Assembly: GCA_964490705.1 (NCBI GenBank)
Contig: CAZBCG010000009.1
Location: 61,536-125,535, forward strand
Direction: 5' to 3'
DNA length: 64,000 bases
From: Fodinibius sp964490705
GTDB lineage: Bacteria > Bacteroidota > Rhodothermia > Balneolales > Balneolaceae
Shown: positions 16,965 through 26,514 of the stretch, piece by piece
How positions within the stretch are numbered: the first letter of the stretch is position 1
How the letters are laid out: every line of letters starts with the position of its first letter
The notes under the pieces: model-generated
What the model saw: the letters and a program-made list of their open reading frames with translations, nothing else
Told to the model about the DNA's origin: nothing
Databases searched by the model: none
Translations under genes and position numbers: made by a program

Positions 16965-17576
16965 TTAAGAAATTGTTTCCGGATAAACGTAACTTTCTAA
17001 CAACTCTTGCAGCTGTGCCCGTCCACGGTTAATTCGCGACTTCACTGTACCCATGGGCAGATCAGCAATTTCAGCAATCTCTTCGTAGGACAACTGCTGG
17101 ATATCACGCAGTACAACTACTTCGCGGAAATCATCGCTGAGCTCCTTGAGTGCCTTTTTCAGCTCATCCATGCACATTTTTTCGTGCAGCGAATCGTCCG
17201 GAAGAATATCGGTATCCTCCAGTTTCATCGGACGATCTTCCGAATCATCGGGATCTTTATGGATCGTCACCTTGGTCATCCGCTTCTTCTTTTTATAAAG
17301 ACTCTTGGCCAGATTGATGGCAATGGTGTACATCCATGTAGAAAATTTGGCAATACGCTCGTAGGAATGGCGACTGCGAAACACCCGGTAAAACGTTTCT
17401 TGTACCAGATCTTCGCAATCTTGATGGTTATGCGTATAGCGATACAGGAAATTATGTAAGCGATCCTGGTATCTATCGACCAACAGATTAAATGCTTGTT
17501 CGTATCCAGATTGAAATTTTTCCATTAAATCTTCATCGGACATCTTTTGAAGTTCTACTCTGGAAACAGCTTGCAT
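16965..17576 (-). CDS. ECF-type RNA polymerase sigma factor
   Basis: A 203-residue sigma-70 family factor of the extracytoplasmic type. Region 2: LLVDRYQDRLHNFLYRYTHN then DCEDLVQETFYRVFRSR and FSTWMYTIAINLAKSLYKKK. Region 4: LSDDFREVVVLRDIQQLSYE then EIAEIADLPMGTVKSRINRG, a standard helix-turn-helix. The linker carries an acidic stretch (DPDDSEDRPMKLEDTD). It resembles RpoE/SigW-like factors. The 70-residue putative anti-sigma gene lies downstream beyond a hairpin terminator. The regulon is unknown. Confidence 0.93.
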   Translation of the reverse strand: MQAVSRVELQKMSDEDLMEKFQSGYEQAFNLLVDRYQDRLHNFLYRYTHNHQDCEDLVQETFYRVFRSRHSYERIAKFSTWMYTIAINLAKSLYKKKKRMTKVTIHKDPDDSEDRPMKLEDTDILPDDSLHEKMCMDELKKALKELSDDFREVVVLRDIQQLSYEEIAEIADLPMGTVKSRINRGRAQLQELLESYVYPETIS

Positions 17577-17650
17577 AATGACCCCTAATTTTGTTACAGT
17601 TAATAATTGCTGGAGTCATCAGCGTTCCGGTAAATCGAAATAGTGATGTA

Positions 17651-18709
17651 CTAACTGATGATCCGTTTAATCATCAGGAGAAGTATCGTGGAGGGGTCCA
17701 TCTTGGTGAAGCCTTTCGAAGCTCGATCAGCATCCAAGAGTGCTTCAAATATTCTGGGCATCTCGGCCAGTTGAAAAGCTGAAGCATCTTTCCAAAGCTT
17801 ATTGAAGTACCAGTTGTTGTTGATACCTAAGGTATTTTGAACTTGCTGCTTGGAATTACCCTGTCCAGCTAACCGGCGTATTTGCCAGATGTTTGAAAAC
17901 ACATTGTAAAAGAACCCCACGGAACGAATAATTTCTCCCGTGTTCGCTTTAGAATGCTGCAACATCTGTTCCGCAATAAACAGGGCCTGTTCCAGATCGC
18001 GATCGAATACGGCGTCTTTGAGCTCAAACACCGAATATTCGCGATAAAGACCGATTATTTCTTTTATTTCGCTCTCTGTGATGGTATCAGAAGTGTCCAC
18101 AAAAGTGCACACCTTATCTATTTCTGTGGACAGTAGCTTTAGGCTGTTTCCGACATATTGCGCCAGCATCTGGGCGGCTGGCGGCTCTATTCGTTTATTA
18201 TGATGTTTCTGAGCCCAACTTATGATCCAGTCAGGTAGGCGGTAGTCGGGCACTTCTTCAAATTCGTAAAATCCTGCGTGCTTTTTAAACGCTTTGCCGA
18301 TTTTGGAGCGACCGTGTGGCTTCTTGGTGTCGATGCAGACGAACAGCGTCGAGGGATTGGGCTGCTCGAGATAAGGAATCAAATCATCAACTTCGCCCTG
18401 GTATCCTTCGGCCTGGGCACCGTATCCTTCTAACTCCTTGAAGTCACGGAGAATGACTACACGCTGCTCGGCCATCATGGGATAGCTGCGAATGATCGAC
18501 AGGACTTTTTCGGGCGTCACATCCCGGCCATACAACAGGTCAAAATTAAAATCTTTCTGATCGTTGGGAATTAACCCTTCGACGACTTCCTGCAGCTTAT
18601 CCAGAAAGAACTCCTCTTCCCCATAGAAAAAATATACGGGCTTCCGGTCCTCGGATTGCAGCTCCTGCAGGATTTCGGAATAAAGTTCTATGCTGGTCTT
18701 TTTAGCCAT
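17651..18709 (-). CDS. holA: DNA polymerase III subunit delta
   Basis: The clamp-loader delta subunit, which opens the sliding clamp. The N-terminus has the family signature VYFFYGEEEFFLDKLQEVVE; then LVCIDTKKPHGRSKIGKAFKK and a central PDWIISWAQKHH. The C-terminal helical domain includes LKLLSTEIDKVCTFV, and NTGEIIRSVGFFYNVFSNIW. Length 352 is normal. It lies 26 bases downstream of asnS on the same strand. Confidence 0.93.
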   Translation of the reverse strand: MAKKTSIELYSEILQELQSEDRKPVYFFYGEEEFFLDKLQEVVEGLIPNDQKDFNFDLLYGRDVTPEKVLSIIRSYPMMAEQRVVILRDFKELEGYGAQAEGYQGEVDDLIPYLEQPNPSTLFVCIDTKKPHGRSKIGKAFKKHAGFYEFEEVPDYRLPDWIISWAQKHHNKRIEPPAAQMLAQYVGNSLKLLSTEIDKVCTFVDTSDTITESEIKEIIGLYREYSVFELKDAVFDRDLEQALFIAEQMLQHSKANTGEIIRSVGFFYNVFSNIWQIRRLAGQGNSKQQVQNTLGINNNWYFNKLWKDASAFQLAEMPRIFEALLDADRASKGFTKMDPSTILLLMIKRIIS

Positions 18710-18735
18710 TTTCTAAGCTGTCAGTTGTCAGCTAT

Positions 18736-20232
18736 CTACGGAGTCAATCGTCCCATCATTCGTGGGAATGGAATGGTTTCGCGAACGTGATCCAAACCAC
18801 AAAGCCAAGCCACCGTTCGTTCCAATCCCAATCCAAAACCGGAGTGCGGCACCGATCCATATTGACGAAGATCGATGTACCACTGGAATACATCTTCGGG
18901 AAGATCATGCTCATTAATGCGTTTCTTGAGCGTCTCCAGATCTTCTTCGCGCTCACTTCCGCCAATGATTTCGCCATATCCCTCGGGAGCCAGCATATCG
19001 CAAGCCAGCACCAGCTTTTTGTCTTCGGGATCGCGCTTCATATAAAACGCTTTGATATCAGCAGGAAATCGGTGTACCAAAATCGGCGTATCATATTTCA
19101 TTGTCAGCAAGGTTTCATCGCTGCCACCGAAGTCTTCACCCCACTCAAAGTTGAGGGCCGATTCTCTCCAATCCGGAATATTTCGCAGATCTTCTCCAAT
19201 TTCATCGAGTCGTTTCCCAATCTCTATGACACGCTCATCGATCTGCGCTTTGCGCCACTTTTTGGCTTGCCCTTTCTCTTTTTCAATCTCTTCGCGCTCT
19301 TCTTTCAGATCCTCTGCTTCCTGCTTGCGATCTTCAACCATCTGATCCAGCATCGCAGCCATATCGTCACTCTTAAGCTGCTCAACGGCTTCGGTGTACG
19401 AAATACGGGGGTAGCCCCCTTCAGCCGTTTTACGAAGCTTAGACGTATCACGTTCAAGAACTTCAAGTTCCTTCGGACGACGATCCAACACACGCTTCAC
19501 AATAAACTGAACAAAATCCTCGGCCAGATCCATATTCATATTCAGATCGTAAAACGCCATCTCTGGCTCGATCATCCAGAACTCGGTCAAGTGACGACGG
19601 GTTTTGCTTTTTTCGGCACGGAAGGTCGGTCCGAATGTGTAAATCAATCCATGCGCCATCGCCATCGCTTCGCCGTAGAGCTGACCCGATTGCGTGAGGT
19701 AAGCATGATCATCAAAGTACTCAGTTTCAAAAAGGTTGGTCGTGCCCTCGGCGGCATTGCCTGTAAAAATGGGGGCATCCATCTGCACAAAACCGCGCTC
19801 CTGGAAGAAGGTGTGAATGGCATAAATAATCTCGTTACGCACGCGCATGGCCGCCCACTGCTTTTGGCTGCGCAGCCAGAGGTGGCGGTTTTCCATCAGA
19901 AAATCGACGCCGTGCTCTTTGGGTGTGATGGGGTAATCCTCAGCAACCTGATAAATCTCCAGATCAGAAACCTGCAGTTCATGTCCGCCAACGCTTCGCT
20001 CATCCTCAACAACTTTACCGGTGATCTTTACTGAGCTTTCCTGCCGAAGCGCTTCGGTCTGTTCCCAGGCATCATCACTTACTGCATCTTGCGCCACTAC
20101 ACACTGACAAATACCCGAACCATCACGCAGTTCAACAAAATAGAGACTTCCACTACTTCGATAATTATACACCCATCCTTTTAACGTTACTTCTTCATCA
20201 ACGTGATCGGACAGGTTGCTGATGTAAACCAT
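18736..20232 (-). CDS. asnS: Asparagine--tRNA ligase with a coiled-coil insertion
   Basis: A class II synthetase charging tRNA-Asn. An N-terminal OB-fold anticodon domain (DEEVTLKGWVYNYRSSGSLY) is followed by the catalytic core: motif 2 FRAEKSKTRRHLTEFWMIEP and motif 3 GFGLGLERTVAWLCGLDHVR. The start is set at 20232 because MVYISNLSDHVDEEV aligns with family N-termini; the frame opens upstream to 20289. Between motifs 2 and 3 (about residues 294-354) there is a highly charged, Lys/Glu-rich, probably coiled-coil insertion (EDLKEEREEIEKEKGQAKKW) not seen in E. coli AsnRS, so the protein is about 30 residues longer. Confidence 0.95.
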   Translation of the reverse strand: MVYISNLSDHVDEEVTLKGWVYNYRSSGSLYFVELRDGSGICQCVVAQDAVSDDAWEQTEALRQESSVKITGKVVEDERSVGGHELQVSDLEIYQVAEDYPITPKEHGVDFLMENRHLWLRSQKQWAAMRVRNEIIYAIHTFFQERGFVQMDAPIFTGNAAEGTTNLFETEYFDDHAYLTQSGQLYGEAMAMAHGLIYTFGPTFRAEKSKTRRHLTEFWMIEPEMAFYDLNMNMDLAEDFVQFIVKRVLDRRPKELEVLERDTSKLRKTAEGGYPRISYTEAVEQLKSDDMAAMLDQMVEDRKQEAEDLKEEREEIEKEKGQAKKWRKAQIDERVIEIGKRLDEIGEDLRNIPDWRESALNFEWGEDFGGSDETLLTMKYDTPILVHRFPADIKAFYMKRDPEDKKLVLACDMLAPEGYGEIIGGSEREEDLETLKKRINEHDLPEDVFQWYIDLRQYGSVPHSGFGLGLERTVAWLCGLDHVRETIPFPRMMGRLTP

Positions 20233-20318
20233 GCTTCTACAATAATTTAATGAATAATTTGAGTACGTAAAGAGGTCGAATCTAACCATTTCTGATCAGA
20301 CTCGAAATAATCAAACAC

Positions 20319-21578
20319 TTATTCTTCGGGAAGCAACAGCGCCTCGGAAAACGTATCATTATCGAAAAATTCCTGGGCAAAATCCTGAACCTGGGCCGAT
20401 TCTACTTCATCAATTTTCTGTTGCAGCTCATCAAGCGTGACAAAGCGATTATAATAAATTTCGCTCTTGGCCAGACGAGACATCCTATTGCTCATGCTTT
20501 CCAGCGTAAGCATCAATTTGCCTTTAAGCTGAGCTTTTGCTTCCGAGAGTTCCTTTTCGGGGATCGGTTTCTGCTTTAGTTTGTCTAACTCTTTCTTGAT
20601 CAATTCTCGAACATGATCCACATAATCTTTGTCAGTACCTACATAAATCCCGTACAGCCCGGTATCCTGATACGATTGATTGAAGGACGTAATCGTATAG
20701 CAGTAGCCGTATTTCTCCCGCACATTTTGATGCAGCCGCGAGCTCATTCCCCCACCCAGCACTGTATTGGCCAGCAGCAGCCGAAACTTGTCATCGTGAT
20801 TGTAATCCAGCCCGCGGCGACCGGTAATCAGGTGCGTCTGCTCAATCGGCTTGGTGAACTCAACGTTATCGACTTCATAATCCGGCATTGATGGATTATG
20901 ATCAACTGTTTCTTTGGGCTGAACCTCACTGAAATAGTCGCTTACCAGATCCACTACCTTATCGTGATCGACATTGCCGGCCACCGACACTAGTAAATTT
21001 TCCGGCTGATAGCGCTCATCCATATAGTCATACAGATCTTGTCGCTCAAAAGCAGAAACCGTTTCTTCAAATCCGAGTGTAGAATGTCCCAGCGGATGAC
21101 CTTTGAAGACTTGCTCACTAAACTGTTCAAACAGGTAATCATCGGGACTGTCGCGATACATTTTCATCTCCTCGATAACCACCTTCTTCTCTTTCTCGAT
21201 TTCCTCTTTGGGAAATGACGGATGGAGCACCATATCGGAAAGCACGTCCAGCGCCCGCTCGAGCTGCGTATTCAGGCATCGCGAATAGTAACAGGTGTAT
21301 TCCGATGAGGTCATCGCATTCAAATATCCACCGACAGACTCCATACTCATGGCAATATCCAGTGAGGATCGACTTTCAGTGCCCTTAAAAAGCATATGCT
21401 CCAAAAAGTGGGTCACCCCGGCTTGTTTTGGGGATTCATTTCTGCTGCCGGTTTTGGCCCAAATGCCAACCGCTACACTTTTAACACTTTCTACGTGTTC
21501 CGTGACGATCGTCAGTCCGTTATCAAGCTTGGTTTTACGGACGAAATCAATTTCTTTTGTATTCTGTATCGAGGTCAT
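20319..21578 (-). CDS. M16 family zinc peptidase
   Basis: A pitrilysin-like metalloprotease related to mitochondrial processing peptidase beta. The inverted zinc motif HFLEH (His57, Glu60, His61) is intact, with the distal Glu region EEIEKEKKVVIEEMKMYRD. The C-terminal half contains RRGLDYNHDDKFRLLLANTV and GGGMSSRLHQNVREKYGYCY, the standard second half-domain with the R/Y pair. Length 419 fits the single-chain bacterial YmxG type. No signal peptide is seen, so it is probably cytoplasmic. It lies 150 bases downstream of pnp, an arrangement also common elsewhere. Confidence 0.93.
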   Translation of the reverse strand: MTSIQNTKEIDFVRKTKLDNGLTIVTEHVESVKSVAVGIWAKTGSRNESPKQAGVTHFLEHMLFKGTESRSSLDIAMSMESVGGYLNAMTSSEYTCYYSRCLNTQLERALDVLSDMVLHPSFPKEEIEKEKKVVIEEMKMYRDSPDDYLFEQFSEQVFKGHPLGHSTLGFEETVSAFERQDLYDYMDERYQPENLLVSVAGNVDHDKVVDLVSDYFSEVQPKETVDHNPSMPDYEVDNVEFTKPIEQTHLITGRRGLDYNHDDKFRLLLANTVLGGGMSSRLHQNVREKYGYCYTITSFNQSYQDTGLYGIYVGTDKDYVDHVRELIKKELDKLKQKPIPEKELSEAKAQLKGKLMLTLESMSNRMSRLAKSEIYYNRFVTLDELQQKIDEVESAQVQDFAQEFFDNDTFSEALLLPEE

Positions 21579-21725
21579 TAGATAATAGTTATTTGTTATT
21601 AGCTAATTGTCAATCGCCCAAATAACGATTAACCATTCAACCAATAACAAGTTGAAAAGAAAACGCCACCCCGAAATATCGAGATGGCGCAAAATGTACC
21701 ATAAATTTATGAAGATGTGATGATC

Positions 21726-23846
21726 TTAGTTTTGATCTCCATCTTCAGGAATCAATGCTTTTCGAGAAAGTCGAAGCTTTCCACCATGCTCAACTTTCAG
21801 CAGTTTCACATCCAGCTCATCGCCTACTGAAAGCACATCACTCACATTGTCAACGTGAGTGTGATTGATCTCAGAAACGTGGAGCAGACCATCTTTACCG
21901 GGTACGATTTCAACAAAAGCACCGTAATCTTTAATCGCTTTTACTGTACCGTGGTAGGTGGCCCCTTCTTCGAGGTGACCTACAATACCCTGGATGCGTT
22001 TCTTCGCCTCCTCAGCATTGTCTAACCTGTCAGCGCTGATAGTAATTTTACCTTTACCACGCTCTTCATCTTCTTCCACCCAAATTTCAGTATTGGTTTC
22101 TTTCTGGAGGGTTTGGATAACTTTTCCACCGGGTCCAATTACCGACCCAATATCATCTGCTTCGATCTCCATCTTAACAAATTGGGGAGCAAATTCTGAG
22201 ATCTGTTCTCGAGGTTCAGAAATAGTTTCTTCCATCTTACCGAGAATATGCAGGCGACCTTGACGAGCTTGCTCAAGTGCTTCTTCAAGCTTCTCAAAAG
22301 AAATGCCACTTACCTTCATATCCATCTGACAAGCCGTAATACCGTCTTTGGTCCCGGCAGTTTTGAAGTCCATATCGCCCATGAAGTCTTCTTCGCCGCG
22401 GATATCAGAAAGTACCACCTCATTGTCCTCTCCAACAATCATTCCCATCGCGATTCCAGCAACAGGCTTCTTCAGCGGAACACCGGCATCCATAAGGGCC
22501 ATTGAACCACCGCAGACAGAAGCCATGGAAGACGATCCGTTGGATTCGGTAATATCCGAAATTACCCGTATTACATAACCGAACTCATCAAATGAAGGCA
22601 TCAATTTACTGATTGCACTTTCAGCCAAGTGTCCATGTCCTTTTTCTCGTCGACCGGGACCTCGCATAAAACCAGCTTCACCAACGCTAAAGTTCGGGAA
22701 GTTATAATGAAGAAAGAACTTCTTGTCTTCTTCCGTAAGCAGCGTATCTATCGCCTGCGCATCTTTTTGCGTACCGAGCGTCACAGAAACAAGTGCCTGC
22801 GTTTCGCCGCGGGTAAAGATGGCTGATCCGTGCGTACGAGCGAGATATCCTACCTGTGTCCAAATATCGCGGATATCTTCCGGAGAACGTCCGTCAATAC
22901 GTTTCTTTTTTTCAAGAATCATATTGCGAAGCTCTTCTTTCTCGATCTTGCTGAGAACATCCTTAATATCTCCGCCGGCATCCTCGTACTCTTCCTGCGA
23001 GGTCAGTTCTTCGACAACGCCCTCTTTAATTTCTTTGAGACGAGCGCTGTATTCTTCTTTACCAAGTCCTACGTTTACAAGTTCGCGAACTTTTTCATCC
23101 GCAAGCTCATGTACTTTTGCTTTCAGATCTTCATCAACGGGCTCAGGTTTAAATTCACGCTTTTCTTTACCGAACTCTTCGCGAAGTTCTTCCTGGAATT
23201 CACAAAGCTTGATAATAGATTTATGAGCTTCCTTTATAGCCTCGAGCATCTCTTCTTCTGAGATCTCTTCCATCTCACCTTCCATCATGATGACGCTCTC
23301 AGCCGTTCCACCGATAATCATATCGATGTCGCTGTCTTCCATCTCACTGATGGTAGGATTGATAATAAATTCACCATCAACGCGACCTACACGAACTTCT
23401 GCAATAGGTCCGGCAAAGGGAACATCAGAAATATGCAGCGCAGCAGACGCCCCTACACCACCGAGGACATCTCCGTTGTGCTCTCCATCAGAAGAAAGCA
23501 CTTTACAAACAATCTGTGTATCAAAACGGTATCCATCGGGAAAAAGCGGACGAAGGCTTCGGTCGATCAAGCGACTGGAAAGCACTTCTTTATCATTAGG
23601 CCGACCTTCGCGCTTGATAAATCCGCCGGGAAATTTACCGCCGGCTGAAAAACTTTCGCGGAGATCAACAGTTAAGGGAAAAAATGGTTTGTCGGTGGGT
23701 TCCTTCGAGCTTACTGCGGTACAAAGTACCATGGTGTCGCCCATGCGAACTACCACTGCACCGTCGGCCTGTTTTGCAATGCGGCCGGTTTCGATTGATA
23801 GCGTCTTTCCCGGTGCAAATTCTACACTTTTAAAGTCTTCTTTCAT
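21726..23846 (-). CDS. pnp: Polyribonucleotide nucleotidyltransferase (PNPase)
   Basis: A 3'-5' phosphorolytic exoribonuclease. Two RNase PH domains (about 10-140 and 315-460; GGKFPGGFIKREGRPNDKEV and FPNFSVGEAGFMRGPGRREK, PGRREKGHGHLAE), a KH domain (IGSVIGPGGKVIQTLQKET) and a C-terminal S1 domain (YHGTVKAIKDYGAFVEIVPG) are all present. Length 706 is normal. It follows rpsO, the classic arrangement, with an intrinsic terminator in between, so some pnp expression probably depends on read-through or its own promoter. Confidence 0.98.
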   Translation of the reverse strand: MKEDFKSVEFAPGKTLSIETGRIAKQADGAVVVRMGDTMVLCTAVSSKEPTDKPFFPLTVDLRESFSAGGKFPGGFIKREGRPNDKEVLSSRLIDRSLRPLFPDGYRFDTQIVCKVLSSDGEHNGDVLGGVGASAALHISDVPFAGPIAEVRVGRVDGEFIINPTISEMEDSDIDMIIGGTAESVIMMEGEMEEISEEEMLEAIKEAHKSIIKLCEFQEELREEFGKEKREFKPEPVDEDLKAKVHELADEKVRELVNVGLGKEEYSARLKEIKEGVVEELTSQEEYEDAGGDIKDVLSKIEKEELRNMILEKKKRIDGRSPEDIRDIWTQVGYLARTHGSAIFTRGETQALVSVTLGTQKDAQAIDTLLTEEDKKFFLHYNFPNFSVGEAGFMRGPGRREKGHGHLAESAISKLMPSFDEFGYVIRVISDITESNGSSSMASVCGGSMALMDAGVPLKKPVAGIAMGMIVGEDNEVVLSDIRGEEDFMGDMDFKTAGTKDGITACQMDMKVSGISFEKLEEALEQARQGRLHILGKMEETISEPREQISEFAPQFVKMEIEADDIGSVIGPGGKVIQTLQKETNTEIWVEEDEERGKGKITISADRLDNAEEAKKRIQGIVGHLEEGATYHGTVKAIKDYGAFVEIVPGKDGLLHVSEINHTHVDNVSDVLSVGDELDVKLLKVEHGGKLRLSRKALIPEDGDQN

Positions 23847-23963
23847 TGTAATACTGTATTGTATTTAAATTTCGTTTGCGTACAATTTCGCGCCTGTCCG
23901 CCTCATGCGGATTGCGCTAACATTTAGGACGGTATGCCTGACATATCGGAAGACAGAGGTAAC

Positions 23964-23995
23964 AGATAAAAAAGGCACGCCAAATAACGTGCCTT
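23964..23995 (-). terminator. Intrinsic terminator after rpsO
   Basis: AAGGCACG (23972-23979) pairs with CGTGCCTT (23988-23995) over an 8-base loop. On the minus strand it is followed by TTTT. It lies 9 bases after the rpsO stop, between rpsO and pnp. Confidence 0.8.
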
Positions 23996-24004
23996 ATTCA
24001 CCAC

Positions 24005-24274
24005 TTACTTTCGAATTCCTAAATTGTCGATGAGCTCTCGATATTTTTCAATATCGTTGTCTTTGAGGTAGTTCAACATCTTTCTGCGCTTTCCTACCAA
24101 TTTGAGCAATCCTCGTCGCGAGGCGTGATCTTGACTGTTATCTTTGAGATGATCAGTCAAGTCGTTAATCCGCTCAGTAAAAATTGCAATCTGAGCTTCT
24201 GTGGATCCTGTATTGTCTTTTGATCCACCGTATTTTTCAACAAGTTCTTCTTTGCGTTCTTTTGTAATCGCCAT
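24005..24274 (-). CDS. rpsO: 30S ribosomal protein S15
   Basis: Binds 16S rRNA early in 30S assembly. The 89-residue sequence is canonical: FGG-like start replaced by YGGSKDNTGSTEAQIAIFTE, then INDLTDHLKDNSQDHASRRG and LLKLVGKRRKMLNYLKDND. It sits between ribF and pnp in the conserved cluster and is followed by a terminator. Confidence 0.98.
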   Translation of the reverse strand: MAITKERKEELVEKYGGSKDNTGSTEAQIAIFTERINDLTDHLKDNSQDHASRRGLLKLVGKRRKMLNYLKDNDIEKYRELIDNLGIRK

Positions 24275-24369
24275 GTGTTAAATAAATTCTTATTTGCTTT
24301 CTAAAACTAAAATGTTGTTAAAACTTAATAGCGGTCAAAGATAAGCGTTTATGTTCTCGTTTGCAATAT

Positions 24370-25305
24370 TTAATGGCCCGCTAATAGCTGCTTAGCTTTC
24401 TGCTGATCATCTTCTAACTGCTCAACGAGTTCCTCTTTGCCACTGAACTTTTTCTCATCTCTGATCCGATCAAAAAAGCGTACCTGCACTTCTTTGCCAT
24501 AGATATCTTCATCAAAATCAAAAAGATGGACTTCCAAAGTCTGTTGTGTGCCATCAAAGGTCGGACGTATCCCGATATTCATCATCCCATCAAACCAGTC
24601 GCCATTGATTCGTACCTTAACAGCATACACTCCGTTTTTGGGGATGATCTTGTTGTTATGCTCGGGACGAATGTTGGCCGTGGGAAATCCGATCTCTTTT
24701 CCTCGTTTATCCCCGTGTACCACCATGCCGTTTAACCGATACGGGCGCTGCAAAAACTCGGTGGCCTGCTTGATATCCCCATCTTCGCTGATAGCGTTGC
24801 GGATGGCGGTACTGCTGACAGTCTTGGCTCCCACTTCTCGCTTGGAAACCACATATGCATCAAATCCCAATTCTTTGCCAAGTTGTTCAATCGTTTCAAT
24901 AGTCCCTTCGCGATTACGCCCGAACTGGTGATCGTAGCCGATTACAAACTCACTTACGCCAATTTTCTCGTAGATGATATCGCGGACAAACTCTTCGGAA
25001 CTGAGGAGCGAAAAATCCCGATCAAACGGAATAACCACCATCGTGTCGATGCCAAGCTCATCCAGAATTTCGGCCCGTTCCTGGAGCGTCGTAAGCAGCT
25101 TGATCCCGGCATCTCCCGGATTGATGATATCGCGCGGATGGGGATCAAAGGTCACAATAACACTGCGGGCATCGCGCTCTTTCGCCTTTTTGACCACTGT
25201 ATCCATAATTGCGCGGTGACCGGCATGCACACCGTCAAACGTACCGACAGTTACCACGGTGTTGGGATTGTGTTCAACGTCATCTAAAAAAACTAAATCA
25301 GCCAT
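24370..25305 (-). CDS. ribF: Bifunctional riboflavin kinase/FAD synthetase
   Basis: Converts riboflavin to FMN and FAD. The N-terminal nucleotidyltransferase domain has VVTVGTFDGVHAGHRAIMDT and VIGYDHQFGRNREGTIE; the C-terminal flavokinase domain has RPYRLNGMVVHGDKRGKEIG, GFPTANI and NIGIRPTFDGTQQTLEVHLF. Length 311 is typical. It lies 28 bases after truB in the translation cluster, a common position. Confidence 0.97.
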   Translation of the reverse strand: MADLVFLDDVEHNPNTVVTVGTFDGVHAGHRAIMDTVVKKAKERDARSVIVTFDPHPRDIINPGDAGIKLLTTLQERAEILDELGIDTMVVIPFDRDFSLLSSEEFVRDIIYEKIGVSEFVIGYDHQFGRNREGTIETIEQLGKELGFDAYVVSKREVGAKTVSSTAIRNAISEDGDIKQATEFLQRPYRLNGMVVHGDKRGKEIGFPTANIRPEHNNKIIPKNGVYAVKVRINGDWFDGMMNIGIRPTFDGTQQTLEVHLFDFDEDIYGKEVQVRFFDRIRDEKKFSGKEELVEQLEDDQQKAKQLLAGH

Positions 25306-25333
25306 AATTACTGGTTATATTCTGGATTCTGAT

Positions 25334-26098
25334 CTATTGAAGATGTTCAAGTTGGTCTTCATAATTTTCTACCGAAAAAATCTCTTCCAGCTGATCGACC
25401 GTCAATGCTTCTTCATTTTTATAATCACCAATTGCTGTTCGCTTCAGGCCGATCAGATGTCCGACTGAATCTAATTTTTGAGCCAAATCATCAGCTAGCG
25501 TTCGAATGTATGTTCCTTTGCTACATCTAATATATAACTTCAAGCACGGGAGGTTGCATTCCAAAATCTTAGTCTCTTCAATAATGACCTGCCGCGGCTT
25601 GCGTTTCACCTCTTTGCCCTTACGCGCCAGCTTATACAGCGGATCGCCCTCGTGTTTAAGCGCAGAATACATGGGCGGAATCTGGATAATCTGTCCCGCA
25701 AAATGCCCATCCAAAACCTGTTGAATATTATCTTTGGTGATATGATGAAATGATGCTCGTTGGTCTGGTATCGTTTCGGCATCGAGGCTCGGCGTTGATG
25801 ACCCAAAAATCATTTCCGCGATATATTCTTTATCTGCTTCCTGAAAGGCCGAAACCGTTCGGGTGCCTTTGCCGCAACACAAAATCAACAGGCCGGTTGC
25901 CATGGGATCGAGCGTGCCGGCATGACCAATTTTGCGGATATCCAGGCACTTGCGCAGAAACTTGACCACATCAAAGCTGGTCCATTTCTTGGGCTTGTTG
26001 ATCAAAAAAGCAGATCCCTCAGTATAATCAATGGATGTGTCAGGAAGGTTGGACTTCGAAAAAATGGGGAGTTCATCCAGAGGTATCGCCTTGGGCAT
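25334..26098 (-). CDS. truB: tRNA pseudouridine(55) synthase
   Basis: Makes pseudouridine 55 in the T loop of tRNAs. The catalytic motif KIGHAGTLDPMATGLLILCC with the catalytic Asp, KEYIAEMIFGSSTPSLDAE and CSKGTYIRTLADDLAQKL are present. Length 254 fits the shorter form with little or no PUA domain. It starts 6 bases after rbfA. Confidence 0.97.
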   Translation of the reverse strand: MPKAIPLDELPIFSKSNLPDTSIDYTEGSAFLINKPKKWTSFDVVKFLRKCLDIRKIGHAGTLDPMATGLLILCCGKGTRTVSAFQEADKEYIAEMIFGSSTPSLDAETIPDQRASFHHITKDNIQQVLDGHFAGQIIQIPPMYSALKHEGDPLYKLARKGKEVKRKPRQVIIEETKILECNLPCLKLYIRCSKGTYIRTLADDLAQKLDSVGHLIGLKRTAIGDYKNEEALTVDQLEEIFSVENYEDQLEHLQ

Positions 26099-26104
26099 AG
26101 CGAA

Positions 26105-26485
26105 TTACTCCTCTTCGTCGGAATTGTTGTGGCGCTCCTTCCGTTCTTTGCGAATTTTTTGAAAAAGATTTTCCATCTTTTCTACGTGCTCGGCCGTCTT
26201 GTCGTTGATAAAATGCAGTTCCGGAATACGGCGCACTTGGTGACGAATTTTCTGGGCCAACTCTTTGCGGATTTCGGCATTTTGCTCTTGGAGGTGGGCA
26301 AAAAGTGCATCTTCATCCCGGCCCGGCGCATACACACTAAGGAGTATTTTAGCGATCAACAGGTCGGGCGTTACATCCACTTTCGTTACCGTGACAAATG
26401 AGCCATTCGGCTGATAACTTTTTTGGATGATTTTTCCCAAATCACGCTTAATGACGGCTCCGAGCCGTTCTGTACGGATACTCAT
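26105..26485 (-). CDS. rbfA: Ribosome-binding factor A
   Basis: A 30S maturation and cold-adaptation factor. The sequence SIRTERLGAVIKRDLGKIIQ, FVTVTKVDVTPDLLIAKILL and RKELAQKIRHQVRRIPELHF is the standard KH-like fold. Length 126 with an acidic/basic tail (RKERKERHNNSDEEE) is normal. It follows infB by 29 bases. Confidence 0.96.
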   Translation of the reverse strand: MSIRTERLGAVIKRDLGKIIQKSYQPNGSFVTVTKVDVTPDLLIAKILLSVYAPGRDEDALFAHLQEQNAEIRKELAQKIRHQVRRIPELHFINDKTAEHVEKMENLFQKIRKERKERHNNSDEEE

Positions 26486-26514
26486 AATCCAATCCTCAAC
26501 TAATTTTGATCAGC

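Noticed and set aside
18787..20034. Long plus frame (415 codons) opposite asnS
   Set aside because: Antisense shadow of the high-coding-bias AsnRS gene; no domain or signal.
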